This document shows, piece after piece, positions 42,601 through 53,853 of a stretch of DNA of 64,000 nt; position 1 is the first letter of the stretch; each line of letters starts with the position of its first letter. Source of the DNA: Sarocladium kiliense (lineage: Eukaryota > Ascomycota > Sordariomycetes > Hypocreales > Sarocladiaceae); the NCBI GenBank assembly GCA_030734395.1, contig JAUZTG010000041.1:1240001-1304000 (forward strand), written 5' to 3'. The notes beneath the pieces are model-generated. The model ran no database searches and was not told the DNA's origin. It saw nothing but the letters and a program-made list of their open reading frames with translations. Made by a program: the position numbers and the translations under genes.

Positions 42601-45600
42601 GGTCAATGCTGTGATTAATCTGGCTCCCATGGATGTCAAGGGACTGCTACAGACCTACCTTTCCGAGTTTGATGACGAGGGCGCTTATGGCCACGTTTCG
42701 TTGGGAAGGTCGTTTGCTATAGAGCTCGGTTCGATGCTCCCAACCACGGATCAGCGGCTACAGTCCCTTGAAAGGGTTGGGGACTGCGACATCAATACTG
42801 CATCTGACCTGATTGCTCAGTACACCACCCGCCAGGAGTACCGTTATGGCGAGGCTCTGCCAGATCGCGGTAATGAAGTTGTTAACTTCTTGCATCCCAA
42901 TCGCCGCTCGTCCTTCATGCAGCATGCCAGCGTCAACGAGAGCGTTAATGCTGCAACTGTCTTAGCCCACGCTGAAGCTAGAATCCTCAGCAAGAAAACG
43001 ACATCACTCCCAGAAGTCAGAGAAATCTTGAGACGAGCTGCAGCCGCTCTCTGCCGCAGTCCTCGCGAGGAGTCTGCTGTCGCACGGTACCTCGTGAGCA
43101 TCCCATTCGACCTCTTCACGAAACAGTCGATTAAGCTCGGCGTGTCTTTGTGGCTGGGTGTGATCAACGAGAACCCCCGACTCGAGTCCAGGCTCGTCAA
43201 CGAGATTGCGCAGCAATGGGAGTCTACAATACACAGGAAGGTCGGGCTTTTCAGCTCGACACTCACTCATCCGGATCCATTCTTCCTCAAGGAGGAGTTC
43301 GCGCCAAGCGACCTCGAGGCTTTGGCCAAGCGAAGGCAGCATGTCCATGACCAACTGTCTCCCCATGCCAGGCTTCTACAATTCTTTAGCAGCCACTTCA
43401 ATGCCTCTCGTTTCGGCAGTGTCGATACACGATACTCACTGCTGCGCATGTTGGACGTAACACTCGAGGCCCTGAAGGACTCACCGCCACATCCAATGGC
43501 AAGAGAGCTCCGGTTCCAGATCGTGCTATACGGACTACGATGTCTGCGATATAGCACGACGATCGGGGCTGCCGCACAATGGAGATTGAAAGACAAGATA
43601 TTGACTGCTGGACTGAGCTGGTTCCGAGGAGCCCCCAGATGGTCATTCGGAAGCAACATTCTGCAATTGAAGACGGAGATCCGACTACTCGCGGATGTCT
43701 TGTCAGCCTTGAACATGGTTTCCTTCATCGGAGCTCATACAGTTGGCAATGTCAAGTCCCTGCAGGCCAAGGAGCAGCTCTTCCAGATCCTGCTTGAGAA
43801 CGAGCAAAATCGGCTTGCAGTCTGGTGTAACCCGCTGAGTCACCACGCGACAAACGTGCCGGTTCATGTCCCCAACAAGTCACAGACGGAGACGGCCCTG
43901 GTCTCACTCGTTCGTACCGCCTGGTGGCAGGATCCAGCCATCGCCATCGAGCTGGCCACGAGATTCTACTCACCACGCTTGCACAAAGATATCCGCTTCC
44001 TGCTACTCAATATGCCTGAAAGGGCCATTGCCGAGGATGAGGCACTGCCAATCATATTTGGCGGCCAATTACCTGTCGATTGCGGCCCTATGCTGAAGGT
44101 TTGTTTCTTTCCTTCGTACGTTGAACTTCCCTTAATTATGACTAACTCATTGCTAGTACCTTCTCTTCTGGCAACCGGTGAACCCGATCACAGCAGTGAC
44201 CATGTTCATGCCAGCGTACAAGAACCATCCTTTCGTGATTCAATATGCGATGAGAACGCTAGAAAGCCACTCTGTGGACGTCACTTTCTTCTACGTGCCT
44301 CAGATTGTCCAGTCCCTGCGCTATGATAGCTTGGGCTACGTGGAGAGGTACATCTTGGAGACAGCCCAGTTCTCGCAGCTGTTTGCCCATCAGATTATTT
44401 GGAACATGAAGGCCAACTCATACAAAGACGATGACGCTCAGGTGCCTGATGCCATCAAGCCGACTCTTGATGGTGTCATGTCCAAGATGGTCAGTAGTTT
44501 TGCCTCCGTCGACCGCGATTTCTACGAGAAGGAGTTCGCCTTCTTCGACGAGGTGACCAGTATCTCCGGCAAATTGAAGCCTTTCATCAAACGACCCAAG
44601 CCTGAGAAGAAGCAAAAGATCGAGGAGGAGCTTCGCAAGATCAAAGTTGAGGTCGGAGTGTACCTGCCAAGTAACCCTGACGGCGTTGTCATCGGTATTG
44701 ACCGCAAGTCCGGCAAACCCCTGCAGAGTCACGCCAAAGCGCCGTATATGGCCACATTCCGCATCAGAAAGAACAAAGGCGGCTTGGAGGAGGTTGATGA
44801 GATGCTTGAGGAGACGCACAAGCAAGGTGAGGAGCCACAGGAGAACACTGTTGAGGTCTGGCAGTCTGCGATCTTCAAGGTTGGTGATGATTGCAGACAG
44901 GATGTGCTTGCGTTGCAGATGATCGCCGCATTCCGCGGTATCTTCCACAATGTCGGTCTCGATGTCTACGTCTTCCCCTACCGTGTTACGGCTACCGCCC
45001 CAGGCTGTGGTGTCATTGACGTCTTGCCCAACTCCATCTCTCGGGATATGCTTGGTCGGGAGGCCGTCAACGGCCTGTACGACTACTTCATCTCCAAGTA
45101 CGGAAACGAGGACTCTTTGCGCTTCCAGCAAGCACGCAACAATTTCGCCAAGTCTATGGCCGCATACTCGGTTATCTCCTTCCTTCTACAATTCAAGGAC
45201 CGACACAACGGCAACATCATGATCGACGATGCAGGGCACATTCTGCATATCGATTTCGGCTTCTGCTTCGACATTGCCCCTGGTGGCATCAAGTTCGAAC
45301 GGGCGCCATTCAAGCTCACGAGTGAGATGATGGCTGTCATGGGCGGTTCGCCCGACCATCAGAGTTTCAAGATGTTCGAAGAGCTCTGCGTGAAGGCCTT
45401 CCTTGCCAGCAGGCAGTACGCCGAGAAACTGAGCCAGATTGTACTGCTCATGATGGACAGCGGTCTGCCTTGCTTCAAGCCCGAGTCTGTCAAGCACTTC
45501 CGTGAGCGTTTTGTTCTTGAGAAGAGTGAGCGTGAGGCAGCGGACTTTATGAAGGACTTGATCAAGAAGAGCTACTCGAGCTACAGCACGGGCATCTACG

Positions 45601-45638
45601 ATCAGTTCCAGCTTTTGACGAACGGCATCCCGTACTAG
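39689..45638 (+). CDS. STT4: Phosphatidylinositol 4-kinase STT4 (PI4K type III alpha)
   Basis: Four exons (39689-39865, 39923-41518, 41567-44098, 44157-45638) give 1928 aa, the size of yeast Stt4 (1900). It makes PI4P at the plasma membrane, acting with Efr3 and Ypp1/TTC7 scaffolds. The long N-terminal part is an alpha-solenoid. A lipid-kinase unique/helical domain (MFMPAYKNHPFVIQYAMRTLESH...VTFFYVPQIVQSLR) precedes the C-terminal kinase. Catalytic loop D1783-R-H-N-G-N and the DFG motif (D1801, HIDFGFCFD) are intact, followed by FERAPFKLTSEMMAVMGG and a C-terminal LTNGIPY. Introns are 57, 48 and 58 nt, all phase 0. The small first exon is supported by the ATG and the SIREFEVLLALCK continuation; its exact donor (39866) is the least certain junction. 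Confidence 0.94.
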
Positions 45639-48600
45639 GCTGGGAAACAACAATATCCGTCGCGCGACTCTGGCTCCGTAGTTTACGTTTGTTTACCTTT
45701 CCGTGCTTGACACAGCCGAGACACTGCATAGCAAGCATAGTCGACATGCATTTCTACTACAGCCTAATTAATATCAGTAACCTTTCATCTCGAGACACCG
45801 GGTTGATAAGCTACTATCGTGAGCATTCAGTCCGTCCATCACACCCTGTTATGGCCCTCATTGATGCCTATCTGATGTACCAAGGCTGCGTATGATTGCG
45901 GTTACTTGATATTGGGATACCCAGCGACTTGATAACACCCCATCTACCCCTGGTAATATCATAAAGATGCAACACCGGAGATGAAGACAAGAATCCGAAT
46001 TTCAGAGCATGTTATCATTCTCAGTCATTCCTTCAAGAGCATCCGTGCACACGTATCTCCTGGCCTTCTTGGCCATTGACCCCCGTGCGCGGCCGCCATC
46101 AGAAGCTCTATAAGATCCTGGTGACACTTAACATGCCACCAACTCATCTCGCGAAAAACCTGTTCTCGGTGTCACTCGCCCTCTTTCCCACCCAACAGTG
46201 TTCAAATCTCCGACAGCGTCCCACCCGGTACCAGAGACTGCAGAAACTCGGATGCGAGCATTTGAGCCAACAGCTTCCTGCCCGGCAAACACTTGCAAAT
46301 GCCGGGAAGGGCGGGATGTTGGGTGATATGTCAGCGTGTTGGCTGTTGTGAAGCTGTGACATACCCACCCACTCGGGTGTTTCCAAACGAGCTTCACATT
46401 GTGACCAACAGGTGAGTCGAGACGTTACAGTAGCGTAGTCATGTAAGAAACGTAGAAAGATCTGAGGCAGATAGGATCGCTGCAGGGCCCCAAGCTAAAC
46501 CACTCCCCGGTTCATGCGACGGGGCTCAATCAAACAAACTCGCATCGTCTTTCTCGCACACAGATCTGCAAACCTAATGATTCACCACTGATCGAGCACG
46601 GACACTGATCCAGAAAGACTAAAGCGTAACGTGCATACAGCCACGCAAACTGGAGAAATCTCCCAAAGGCCCGTCCCTGCGTTGATCGCGAAAAAGGCAA
46701 GTCCCGCGGCGCGCACACACGAGACATTTCACAAAACTCACACGACTCAGCATCAACCCCCAAAACTCTGACCAGGGGGGTTCCCTGTCTTGAGGCTGCG
46801 CGACATACGCTCACCAAGTGTAGTTTCGATAACCTTGTGACCCAAGGCTCGGGGTTGGCTTGGAAATGCGTGCTCGTCGTGCATCAATGAAGCTAGCTGC
46901 CTTGGTTTTCTTGACTCTGTTAGTTGGTTAGGACTGCGAAGGTGGTTGACTAGCACGGCTCTCCTTCTCTCTTGGGACATCCATCACCATGGCATTCTCC
47001 TACTTTGGGGTCGCATTGCTATTCAAGAGGACGACCAGCAGTGCACACAATCGCCTTTGCGCCGGGGTTATAACGCCCGTCCTACCGTTAATCATCCCGA
47101 GTCAATGGTCCAATATCAGACAGAGTGGCAAATATCAGTGAGGACAACATTCTGCAGTTGAAAATAATAATCCGACACCGTAAGCTTGGTTTATCGTTGT
47201 TCGCATTGTGTGTTCCCAACTGCCGAACGTGTCTCCATGCACTTGACGACTACACACCGCCGTGATGCCTTTGGCAAGAAAGGCTCGGTGCTGGGAACTG
47301 TCGCGGTTCCTTGCAGCGCTAGCTTGAGAGATTGGGTGGGAGGGAGACCGAAGCTGTTTCAGCTGCCAATTGTGTGTGGAGGGAGGATCGGTGTGTGGTG
47401 TGAGCGTGCGTGTGTGCCTTTACCAGGGTCATACTGATCGAACTTGGCCATCATCGACTGGAGGCGGATCGAAGGACGCTTGTCCAGGGGCGAAATAGAG
47501 ACCATCAGCCACTAGTTCGCGATACACGATTTGCCCGAACGGCTTATGCCTCATACTTACACCAATGCTCCTCGCTCACCCCGGTTGCTTCACATTGTTG
47601 CAAAAAGCCTCACCCTAACCCGCAGGAGCAGCATCGCTATGAAACGGTCAGCGACTCGCTCAAGCTTCAATCATGTCAGACCATGGCTATTAGAGCTGGC
47701 ATCGTCGATTAATGCGGTCATGCTCCCTCGGCGCTTTCTTTCCTTCAGCCGCACAGCGAGATCCAAGCCTTCCCAGACAATGCGAATAGGCGGTGTAAGC
47801 TGGTAGACAAGCTCCATCCCTGCTTGTGGCTTGAGATGCTCGAAGAAGCAAAAGATTCCTCCACCCTCGCTGCGGGTGTGCTTGACTGCCACTGGCGTCG
47901 ATGCAGTTTGCGACCATTCCCATCCGAGGACACGAGAAGGCGCCACAGCTTCTTACAGACAGGGAAGAGAGGTCATGAGTCCCTGAGGAACAGCGACGGC
48001 GCAACGCCACAAGCGTCGGGTTCCTGGCGGCTAAAAGATGGTGCTGTGGGTTCCTGCACCACTCCTACACTCGCCTGCTGTGCGAGGACGGCTGAGATGT
48101 CTTGGGCGCACGAGCTGGTTGGATGTGTCGAGGTCGAGAGCAAGTGGTCAATATGTCTTGTTCGCACTGTTCTAGTGCAGCCTTTGGGCAATAACGCCAT
48201 ACCGGCAATTTCACCGGCTTCTCTTCATGACTCTGGCCCGAGGGTTGATAACATCATGCAAAGGTCTCTGTCGTTGTCAATCGGGGTTGCGTCAATAGTC
48301 GAGCCGACCGATAAGTCCTGGTAGAGAGCAAGGCGAGGTAATGGGCGTTCATCTGATAGGCTCCTGGAGATCAGCCGCTATTCACAGGCATTGTTCATTA
48401 TACAGCTTCGCATGCAGCCTGCCCGCTTGTTAGATTTTCTTGGGCCAGCCATATCGCATGTAGGGCGATCCCGCCCGCATGCTCCTCCATCAAGAGGTAA
48501 AGGACCAAAGAGGCAATCGGCTCGGGGCCTCATGGCGATATTGCTACAGCGATAGTGAGGCATTACAGGAACCCGGAGAGTCGCAGTCGTCCTAGCGATC

Positions 48601-49118
48601 TCCATTATGGACGCTAGAAATGCATATCGAAGACATCAACCGCCTCACCGACGGACTCGACCCTTCGAGAGCCCTGATGATAAGCAGCTTACGCCATGTC
48701 TTAGACCCATCGTTTCGTCCTGCGTCGATGCCGTCTGCCGTACGTATGCGAGACACACAAGCCCACAGTGTCTCTAAAATCCTCCGCAAGGACTGTGGCT
48801 GCTTCCGTCGTAACCCCCAAGCGCGTGTGTGAGGTCCGCATCTTCACGATGCGCCACGCCGTGCAGCCCATCTGCGTCTCGCAGGACAAGTGATGGCTTT
48901 AGTCGCCAAAGTCCGAAGCCTGAATGGGCAATAGAGCTCTTCCGCCTATAGTGCGTTCCCGTTGCTGTGTTGTGGAATGAGATAGAGTGACAATCGGCTA
49001 GCCGAGGGCGTCTTATAGTGCGATCACACCCTCAAACTGACTCGGAAGACTGCCAGAAGGGTCCAGGCGGGGTCGCACGGAGGAAAGAGCTCATTGAAGC
49101 TTTAGAATCGAGTTGGAT

Positions 49119-49147
49119 ATGGCCTTGGTAGTTTCTACCAAGGTTGT
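49119..49147. repeat. Hairpin with 3-nt loop
   Basis: CCTTGGTAG (49123-49131), loop TTT, CTACCAAGG (49135-49143). Flanking G.T wobbles and one A-T pair extend the stem to about 13 bp. No gene lies nearby. Confidence 0.5.
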
Positions 49148-50239
49148 TTGAGGTGCTAAACTATTCTGACACTGCCAGATTACCATACGATCGAGACAGA
49201 CCACATGGGAAGGGGTTTGTAGGCGTCATGGGTATCTCGGCTCTGGTGGGATGAAGCACCTTGTTCTGTAAAACGTGGCCGGTGTGTAGTCATACACCAC
49301 CATCCCCCCGCTCCTTGAGGGAAGACCCGAGCCCTGGTGGTTCAACATGCTTGCATCCAAAGTTGCCGCATCTGGCGTTCATATCCGCGTCGACTGCCCA
49401 TCGCCCCACGACAGATCCCAGCGCGAAACCTGGGAGCACCACTAGAACAGGGGCGAGCTCGTGACAAGACTTTGACAGAGACAGAGGACGTTGCAAGTCC
49501 GGGCTTTCCCGTCTTTTGCTGATCATGCTACGTAGATCAGTCGCCTGACGCACAGCTGCCCGCTATTGAATCAATTTGCGGGTATGCAAGGGCGAGCGCA
49601 GACGAAATTGGGCGTGCGGTGTGCACAGGCAAAGGACTGACAGCTGGGTGAGGGACAGAGTTGCCATTATCGTTTGAGTATCACATGGCTAGGTGATAAT
49701 GAAGGACTGCTGGACTCGTTCATGTCTGTGACAGACAGTCTCACCTTGACCACTTCATGAGGTCGTGGAATCGTCAAAGCCAATGGTGCTCACTTTGGAG
49801 AGGCCCGGCTGAACCAACGCTACTGCGAAGAGTAGATGCACAGACCAAGGCCAGGCACAAGTAAAGAAAGTCTGGTACCGGGGAATTACACCAAAGCCGA
49901 GCCATGCCTGCTCTGCCTTGGTGGAAGCGAGGAAGCCCCACGACGATGGCATGGTTCGTGCCTGGTTCCTGGCCAAGAGGAAATTCCCCGCAACCGTGTG
50001 TGTGTATGTACACGAATGTCGGTGTCGTTGTGTAAAGATGCCCAACGTTGGCAACTCTTTCTGCCTTTTGCTGCCAGGCTGCCTGACGAGCAACCACTGA
50101 CAGGGCGCCGAGGAGGTGCGACGGTGCCCTGGGATTTAAAGTCAGCAGCCATGTCTGGTGAGCTGGCCGACTGCAAGCCAGTCGATTGTCAAAGCCGGAT
50201 CACACTTCTTGTGCAGGGTCAAAATTGTTCGCCCAGCCT

Positions 50240-50257
50240 CCCCTCCCCTCCCCTCCC
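50240..50257 (-). other. G-quadruplex motif
   Basis: Four consecutive G runs of 3-4 bases on the minus strand are separated by single A residues. This fits the canonical G4 pattern with one-nucleotide loops; the + strand could form an i-motif. Confidence 0.6.
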
Positions 50258-50460
50258 TGTACGAGGCACGAGCAGCACGCACAGCACCGAGCGCAGGCCT
50301 AAAGTAGAGCTGCAGCACCAAGCCAGGCACTGGTGGGCGAGTGGGATGCAGCTAGCAGATGGATGCATATGTAGGGCGGCGGTGGTGCATGGCGTGGGTG
50401 GTGAGGGTGCGCGGTGCAAGTGATGATAAGCGCTTGGTGTTTCAGTGTTTTGTAAAGTGC

Positions 50461-50632
50461 ATGCAGCAGCAGCAGTAGCAGCAGCCGTAGCTACCAGTAG
50501 CAATGGTGGCAGTGGCGGTGGTGGTGGGTTGTATCGCCTCTAATTAGCACTGTTCTCACTGGTGCCTTGTCCATCGTTGCGTCTGCCAACCACCATGACC
50601 ACCACCATCGCCATCACCACCACCATCAACAT
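50461..50632. repeat. Trinucleotide-rich simple sequence (CAG, GTGG, CAC/CAT)
   Basis: A run of CAG units (about 50464-50480) is followed by GTGG-type repeats to about 50528 and by CAC/CAT-rich sequence at 50589-50632. It may be polymorphic. Confidence 0.5.
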
Positions 50633-51281
50633 CCGCAGTCCCCCATCCATCCCCGCTTCGGCCATCATCTACCACCACTAAACAGACCAAACACGCCTCG
50701 CTCTCCACTCCCTCGAAACATACCGCTCTTCGGCATCCATTCTGCGCACGGACACACCATCTCGCCTCTGCCCACCCCGGCCAGCCAAGCCCCAGCCAGC
50801 GTGGCATGCAAGGCACAAGGTACACACACCAGTCCTTCCCCTCTTCTGTTCGTCCAACGACCATCTTCTACACATCGCTAATCCACCCTCGTCGCCCTCA
50901 GATATCCCCAATATAGCAGCATCCCACCGGCGCCACCAGAGTGACGAACTGCCTCCCTTGCATCCACCACCACCACCATCACCACAAGCCACACTATCCA
51001 TTCATCCATGTCTTGCTGGCGTCACACTATGTATCTCTTCCCCCACCATGCGGCACGACCCCGATGCCGCCCCTGTCTGTCCGCTGGTCTCCTCTCTGAT
51101 GCCATCCACAATCGTATGTACAAGTAATATTGGCAGAGGCGTACACACTCCGGGCGTGCCACTCCGCAGCAAGCACTCACTCATCGGCTCTTTGCTTTCG
51201 TCCTGATCGCATTGTCTCCTCGTCTTCCTGGCACGCCCCTCCCCACCCCATCCCCATGGCAGCATCGTCTCCCCTGCACGG

Positions 51282-51635
51282 TATATAGCTTCGCATTTGC
51301 CCGCCCTCTCGTCTGCCGTCGTCTCCCGCCTTCTGCTTCTTCAGGGCAATTTGTGCCTCAGAAGCGGATTCGACCTCGACCTCGATTCATTCGTGGTAGT
51401 TGTTTGTCCTGTCAACCTGTACGTGAACCCACGGTCAGAGTATTGGCATATTATGTCGTACACTTCTAACGTTCGTGCCCAGTCTCAAAGCAGTGAAGAA
51501 CTCGATACTGCTCGACTGTTTCCTCACATCTTGGGGGTTCTTGTTCACTTCTGAGAGCTTACAGTTGTGAGAGATCCGGATGGCATCGCCATTATAGCAC
51601 CGGCTACCCATCTTTCCGAGGAGGATACCGCAGCC
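51282..51635 (+). promoter_or_regulatory. Promoter and leader with 5'-UTR intron and mini-uORF
   Basis: TATATAG at 51282-51288 is a likely TATA box. A donor GTACGTG at about 51420 and an acceptor TTACAG ending at 51564 suggest a 5'-UTR intron of about 145 nt. After splicing, the first ATG (51579) opens a five-codon frame (MASPL, stop ends 51596) before the main ATG at 51636. The leader exon has no other ATG. Inferred from signals only. Confidence 0.4.
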
Positions 51636-52451
51636 ATGTCAACCACAATGATGCAGGCCAGAACCGATCTGGCCACCGGTGATGGACCTAGCAGGACATT
51701 GATCATCGCTTTGTCCACAACCATCCCTGGTGTCATCATTATTACAGTCCTGGGTGTTGCCATCTATCAATGTCGCAAACGGAAGTTCCACTTCCTCAAC
51801 AGAGGCATAACACCCATCGACGATGAGGAGATCGAGTCGTGGAGGACGGAGAAGATTGAGGAGAAGATGGCACACTCGATCCAGGCCGATTCGCCACGGA
51901 GACATCAACCGTCGATGTCTGCTTCCTCTATTCAGAAGCCTCCTAGTATTCTGGTTTACGGACGAGATACTCACTTCAACCCCCGTCCTTCCATGGATCG
52001 CTCTCCCGGGTTCGGTCGCCCCAGCGCAGACATACCTGCTCCCGTCATCGCGGTTGCGCCGAACGCTCGCCTTGGTCTCACCGACGAGATGGTTCAAGGG
52101 GACGATGCCTTTGTCCCTCGTATGAAGCGCCAACCCTCTCGCCTCGCCAAAGCGCAACCCCCATCCCCGCCAAGCAAGCAGCAGCAACACCGCAGCACGA
52201 ACAGCCATTCGAGCATGCACGCTGCGTGGTACGGTTACCATGAGGACAACCAGTTCGCAGCCACCCCAGTCCGTCACTCGAGCGACAGACGACCACAGAC
52301 GTCGCCGACACGGGGCTACCGTGCGCACAACCGTGTCTATTCCAACTCCTCTATTCCGCCTTGCCCGACACAGGATGATGAGGCATATCACGGAGGACTC
52401 TCCCCACGCCCTCTCCTTCATCAGTCAGACATCGGCCGGGCAATTGGTTGA
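51636..52451 (+). CDS. Single-pass membrane protein with long Ser/Pro-rich tail
   Basis: 271 aa from the ATG at 51636; the frame is open further 5' but has no earlier ATG. A short N-terminus (about 20 residues) leads to one membrane span (about TLIIALSTTIPGVIIITVLG, 21-43) with a CRKRKFHF stop-transfer. The tail starts with PIDDEEIESWRTEKIEEK, a compact acidic-aromatic motif, and is otherwise disordered: Ser-, Pro-, Gln- and Arg-rich with many SP/TP sites. I do not recognise a named family; the span-plus-tail design fits a type III membrane protein at the cell surface or an organelle. An upstream exon adding an N-terminus cannot be excluded. Confidence 0.7.
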   Translation: MSTTMMQARTDLATGDGPSRTLIIALSTTIPGVIIITVLGVAIYQCRKRKFHFLNRGITPIDDEEIESWRTEKIEEKMAHSIQADSPRRHQPSMSASSIQKPPSILVYGRDTHFNPRPSMDRSPGFGRPSADIPAPVIAVAPNARLGLTDEMVQGDDAFVPRMKRQPSRLAKAQPPSPPSKQQQHRSTNSHSSMHAAWYGYHEDNQFAATPVRHSSDRRPQTSPTRGYRAHNRVYSNSSIPPCPTQDDEAYHGGLSPRPLLHQSDIGRAIG

Positions 52452-53853
52452 GACGAAGGACCCATCATCTCCACAATGCATCGACTGCAATCTTCAAACC
52501 CAACGCTCCGCGTACCCTCAGCTATATCTCCGCCCATCGCAGCGCAATGTCGGCAAACATGATTACGCAGGTACATGTTACAGAGTCCTGCTACCTCTTC
52601 GACTTCACTTATTGCGGTTGTCCTGAGCATGACCGTCCCGATATTGTGAATATCCAGTGGAGCAATAAGCAAAGAGGTCAGACAGGGATTATGTCATGTT
52701 TCACGAGCGACCGGGGGGGCCCTGACCAAGTAGCAGGGGTTGCTGTACGCTCTCCTTGCCTTGTTGCATGACAGCGGAATTATTGTCGCACATAGCCGAA
52801 CAATGATGGTCACTACACAGGCGACCTTTCAGGACCCACGCCGCAAATACACGCCGATTCGTGGAGCTTTGCCCCAGTCGAAGAGGCTTCGAACATCCCT
52901 CTCTCGCTTCCGCCTGGTGCTAGCAGCAGCTCCTGGTTCGAGCAGACTGAGAGATATCCACACTTGAGACTTGGCTCTCTACACTACTCTTCTCCTTCTC
53001 ATTCTTGACTACTTTTCTTACCTTCCGGTCTTGTCTCCCTTTCCTTCTCCAGTCTTCTGTATCTTCCGCATTATTATTTCCTTCCTGTCCGTGACAAGGA
53101 GATGGATATACCCAATAGTATTATGATGGGAGGACTGATGTGCAATGGACTGAATGTGGGATAGCTTCTGCATCTGGAAACGTGTCGGCGGGACTGAGCA
53201 TCGCTAGTATGGACAATCGTAGTCCCAATGAGCTTTTACATAGTAAATGGAAATCTCAGCTCGCAAACATAGTGTCTCAACCTGCCTTGATGGGATGATC
53301 AGCGTGCAAGAGTCTGCCTCATATTTGATGTCTGATCTTACAGTAGGAATAGCAGGTATCAAAGGCTCCTTACAACTGACTCTGGATGGATTGCACGCCG
53401 GCCAAAAAAGCAGATGCCCAGTCACTCAACATGAATTCATATAGAAGACGCGTTCAGATCTGTCTCTCGATCCATGTTGGTGCTCTTCAAGTCAAGGGTA
53501 GTTCACAATGGGTGCGCAAGCACTTAACGCGATAGGATTGCACAGCGGGGCACGCGTCAACCCGCCGCTCATGCTCACCGACCATGTTGGTTGACGCGCC
53601 TCAGCTTTTCCCCAGAGGCAATCCCAGAAACAGCCTGCGCAGGCAACGCAACCGAACTTGGAGCAACAGCAGCGATTGCAGCAAAGGGATCGCTTCATTA
53701 TATCATTTGTCTTGAATAATCGAAGACAATTGAAGGCCTGATACCCTTCCTCCCGACGGCTTTCCTCCACCAGCCCTTCACACGGCCAGACTTGCGACAC
53801 GAGTTTAGCTGCTCCCGCGATCCGACCACGACAGAGCACACTACGGCCCAGCA
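52452..53853. promoter_or_regulatory. Intergenic region with DPB4 promoter
   Basis: The left part is 3' UTR of the membrane-protein gene. A pyrimidine-rich tract spans about 52970-53080. The 300 bp before DPB4 contain an inverted pair of MCB-like sites (53552-53598). No other gene is supported. Confidence 0.45.
53553..53598. repeat. 10-bp inverted repeat containing MCB-like sites
   Basis: CGCGTCAACC (53553-53562) and GGTTGACGCG (53589-53598), separated by 26 bp. The left arm overlaps ACGCGT (53552-53557). It lies about 255 bp upstream of the start of the replication gene DPB4, where MBF-type G1/S control would be expected. Confidence 0.45.

Larger units (their letters stand above)
45639..51281. 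other. 5.6-kb gene-poor stretch
   Basis: No convincing gene. The longest ATG frame (49836-50423, +, 195 codons) has no family resemblance. Inverted repeats: CCCGGCA 46281 with TGCCGGG 46300 (plus CCT/AGG outside), and the 49119-49147 hairpin. A G-quadruplex motif is at 50240-50257; simple repeats of CAG/GTGG and CAC/CAT type occupy about 50461-50632. The right end is a C-rich promoter for the membrane-protein gene. Confidence 0.5.

Noticed and set aside
47183..47437. YRCSHC...MHLTTTH resembling a C2H2 zinc finger
   Set aside because: Spacing between the second Cys and first His is 10 rather than 12, there is no ATG at the start, and no neighbouring finger.
49836..50423. 195-codon ATG frame (+)
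   Set aside because: No domain, cysteine-rich random composition, and opposite-strand frames of similar length.
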